From: Pelecanus crispus
Lineage: Eukaryota; Chordata; Aves; Pelecaniformes; Pelecanidae
DNA: 64,000 bases
Direction of reading: 5' to 3'
Assembly (NCBI RefSeq): GCF_030463565.1
Contig: NC_134661.1
Span: forward strand, 7,278,542-7,342,541
Position 1 is the stretch's first letter. Every line of letters begins with the position of its first letter. Below the pieces are notes generated by a model. It made no database searches and had not been told where the DNA came from. It saw only the letters and a program-made list of their open reading frames with translations. This document shows, piece after piece, positions 62,204 to 64,000 of this stretch. The translations under genes and the position numbers were made by a program.

Positions 62204-64000
62204 CTGCAGAAACGCGGCAAATGTCCTCCAGTGTGGGACACGGGGAGGCTGCGGGTGCCCCGATGCCCAGGCAGCCAGGCTGGCGATGGTCCCTCCGCCC
62301 CTGTGCCTGAGCTGCTCTGCCCGCGCTGTACTAACAGTGGGGCAGGACCGCCCAAGCACTCCTTAAAACCCATAACAGGAGTTGTGAAACAGGAATTATG
62401 ATTTGTATTGTAATATAACACCGGTCTATCAGCAGCACCATCACCTGCAATAATCTCCTGAGCATCTGCCACTGGAGGGTGACTCACCTGCAGAGCTGCT
62501 GTCGCAAAATAGCTTATCAGCAGTGAACTGACTGACAGAGCAGGATTTTTCCCGCTCCTCTCCTGATGGTAAGAGGAACCACAGCCATCCCGCTCTTTGT
62601 CCGTCTCTTCCGCGTTGCACTGGGTTGTTTTTAAACAGAGGTTTTAGTAGGTGGAGGAGGAAAGGAGAAGAGTTTACACGAGGTTACCAGGCCACTATAT
62701 GCTCCCGTCTCTCGGGTCACTTGGTCTGTGTGTCCCTGCGCAGCCCCAGGTCGTGGCAGGCGCTCCTGGGGGCACTGGGGTGAAGTTAACAGGAAAGCGA
62801 GGGGGTGCCGCGGGGCAGGGGTTTGAGGGTGGCCCCTCCAGACTCCCTTACCTGCCCTCTGGGGCAAACCTCCCTCTTTCTGCCTGGCTTTTGTCCCTGC
62901 TGTGGTACAGCAGTGCTGCGGGCATGCTGACTGCCAGTTCCTACACCACTGGGGTGCTCCTGGGCTGTTTATGGAGGTTTCCAGAGGCCCGCTTTCCATG
63001 CGGGTGTGCTGGGCTCAGTGCCGAGGCTGGGTCTGCAAGCGGGACGCTGTGGTCCGAGCTCAGGGATGGCCATGCCCTTCTCCCGCAGCCCCCCCGTCCC
63101 TTTGCAGAGCAGCTGCCCCATGTTGGTTGGGCTTGTTGTTCTTGCACCAGATGGGACTGGCAGGGAGAGGGGCTCTTACAGCCCCCAAGCCCTGTTTTGG
63201 GAAAGTGCTGTGCCTGTAGGCAGGTGCTGAGGCTGCTCGTGGAGCTGATGCAAAGCTGGGCTGTGTGTCCAGGAATAATCGCTCTGGGTCGAAGAGCGGC
63301 TTGCTTTAGCCCGCTGCTGGCAGCGCTGCCGGGCAGGATGGGCATTTAGGTTTAGGCGTGCAGGAGCCGCTTGCTCCAGCTTGGCAAAGGCTGGTGCGGG
63401 GAGTGGGCTGGGGTCAGGGAGGCTGTGGGCTGTGGGCTGTGGTTGGCCCCGCTGGCAGCTGGCTGGAAAGCCTGGCCTTGTGCAGACTCATGCTGGAAGT
63501 GGTGGGCGTGCAGGTTTTGCCGAGCAGCTAATTACCCTCTCCTCCTTTACTAATCAAGCTTTCCCAACAATCGGGGAGAGCTGCTGCTGCCAGGTCTGTG
63601 CACTGTGCCAGCAGGGAGACTGCGGAGCATCCTGGACGTCCTCGGCCGGGGAGCCGTGCCGTCGCTGTGCCAGATCGCCCCTGCTGCAGCAGGGCCCCCG
63701 CCCGCTCTGGGGAGAGCAGGCAGCATAACCCGGTAGCCTGACCAGGGATCTGGCATCTGCATGTGGCTCTGCAGGTAAGGGACACCCTCCCACACTCCCT
63801 GGTGAGGATCCAGCCCCCTCGGGAGGTGTGGGGACCTTGGCAGGCTGCAGTCTCGGCTCCTGCCCACGTGGTCCATGCGGTGCTTGGAGACCGTGGGATG
63901 GTGGGTGGGCAGCGGGAGCTGGCACATCCAGCCACGCGCTTCGTGCAGGGAGGTGCCCAGCGCTACTGCGGGGGCTTTCAGCTTGCACACCGGCTGAAGG
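62204..64000. other. Right edge, no gene seen
   Basis: No exon with family similarity was found on either strand. An AT-richer patch at 62340-62560 has a minus-strand TATA-like TTATATTA (near 62410) and a GATA-type CTTATCAG (near 62512). It could be the TMPRSS4 promoter region if the start exon at 62171 is right. Confidence 0.35.

Noticed and set aside
58314-64000. SMIM35, FXYD or IL10RA genes expected next to TMPRSS4 in mammals
   Set aside because: I looked for short membrane-helix exons and known end motifs on both strands and found none that I could support.

Overview
The window is vertebrate nuclear DNA and almost certainly from a bird. The evidence is six spliced immune, adhesion and ion-channel genes packed into 64 kb, short introns, GC-rich CpG-island promoters, an avian-style LTR, a CR1-like tail and amniote MIR (CORE-SINE) copies. 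The species cannot be told from the sequence. Gene content and order match the block on human chromosome 11q23, shown here in the opposite orientation: CD3E (-), MPZL2 (+), MPZL3 (+), JAML (+), SCN2B (+), SCN4B (+), TMPRSS4 (-). Coding exons were read by hand from splice sites, reading phase and similarity to remembered human proteins. No search was run.

Layout. 1-3616: the 5' part of CD3E on the minus strand (signal-peptide exon, two 21-nt micro-exons, Ig exon); the rest lies off the left edge. An old retroviral LTR sits in one intron. 3617-7900: the head-to-head gap between CD3E and MPZL2, with a 15-unit minisatellite of about 51 bp and an orphan CpG island. 7901-11721: MPZL2. 13.5-21.6 kb: MPZL3 with its CpG-island promoter and 3' UTR. 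25.5-29.95 kb: a one-V-domain JAML. 32.1-38.5 kb: SCN2B and a probable long 3' UTR. 38.5-43.6 kb: GC-rich intergenic DNA with chance-like long open frames. 43.6-52.85 kb: SCN4B with a CpG island, a promoter minisatellite, a large first intron and a long 3' UTR holding two MIR copies. 53.85-58.3 kb: TMPRSS4 on the minus strand, with a candidate start exon near 62.17 kb. The last 1.8 kb holds no gene I can support.

Five of the six genes (MPZL2, MPZL3, JAML, SCN2B, SCN4B) are head-to-tail paralogues of one plan: a signal-peptide exon ending in phase 1, a V-type Ig domain split by a phase-0 intron, a membrane exon, and a short cytoplasmic tail. MPZL2 and MPZL3 are homophilic-adhesion type proteins. 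JAML is a leukocyte adhesion and co-stimulatory receptor. SCN2B and SCN4B are beta subunits that bond covalently to voltage-gated sodium channels. CD3E belongs to the T-cell receptor complex and TMPRSS4 is a membrane-anchored trypsin-like protease.

Most notable points: JAML has one V domain and two possible leader exons. TMPRSS4 carries a C-terminal tail of about 103 residues absent from the human protein. There is a perfect 28-bp palindrome in an MPZL3 intron, a minisatellite with G-runs, and several AT-rich, motif-dense patches in introns that look like regulatory elements.
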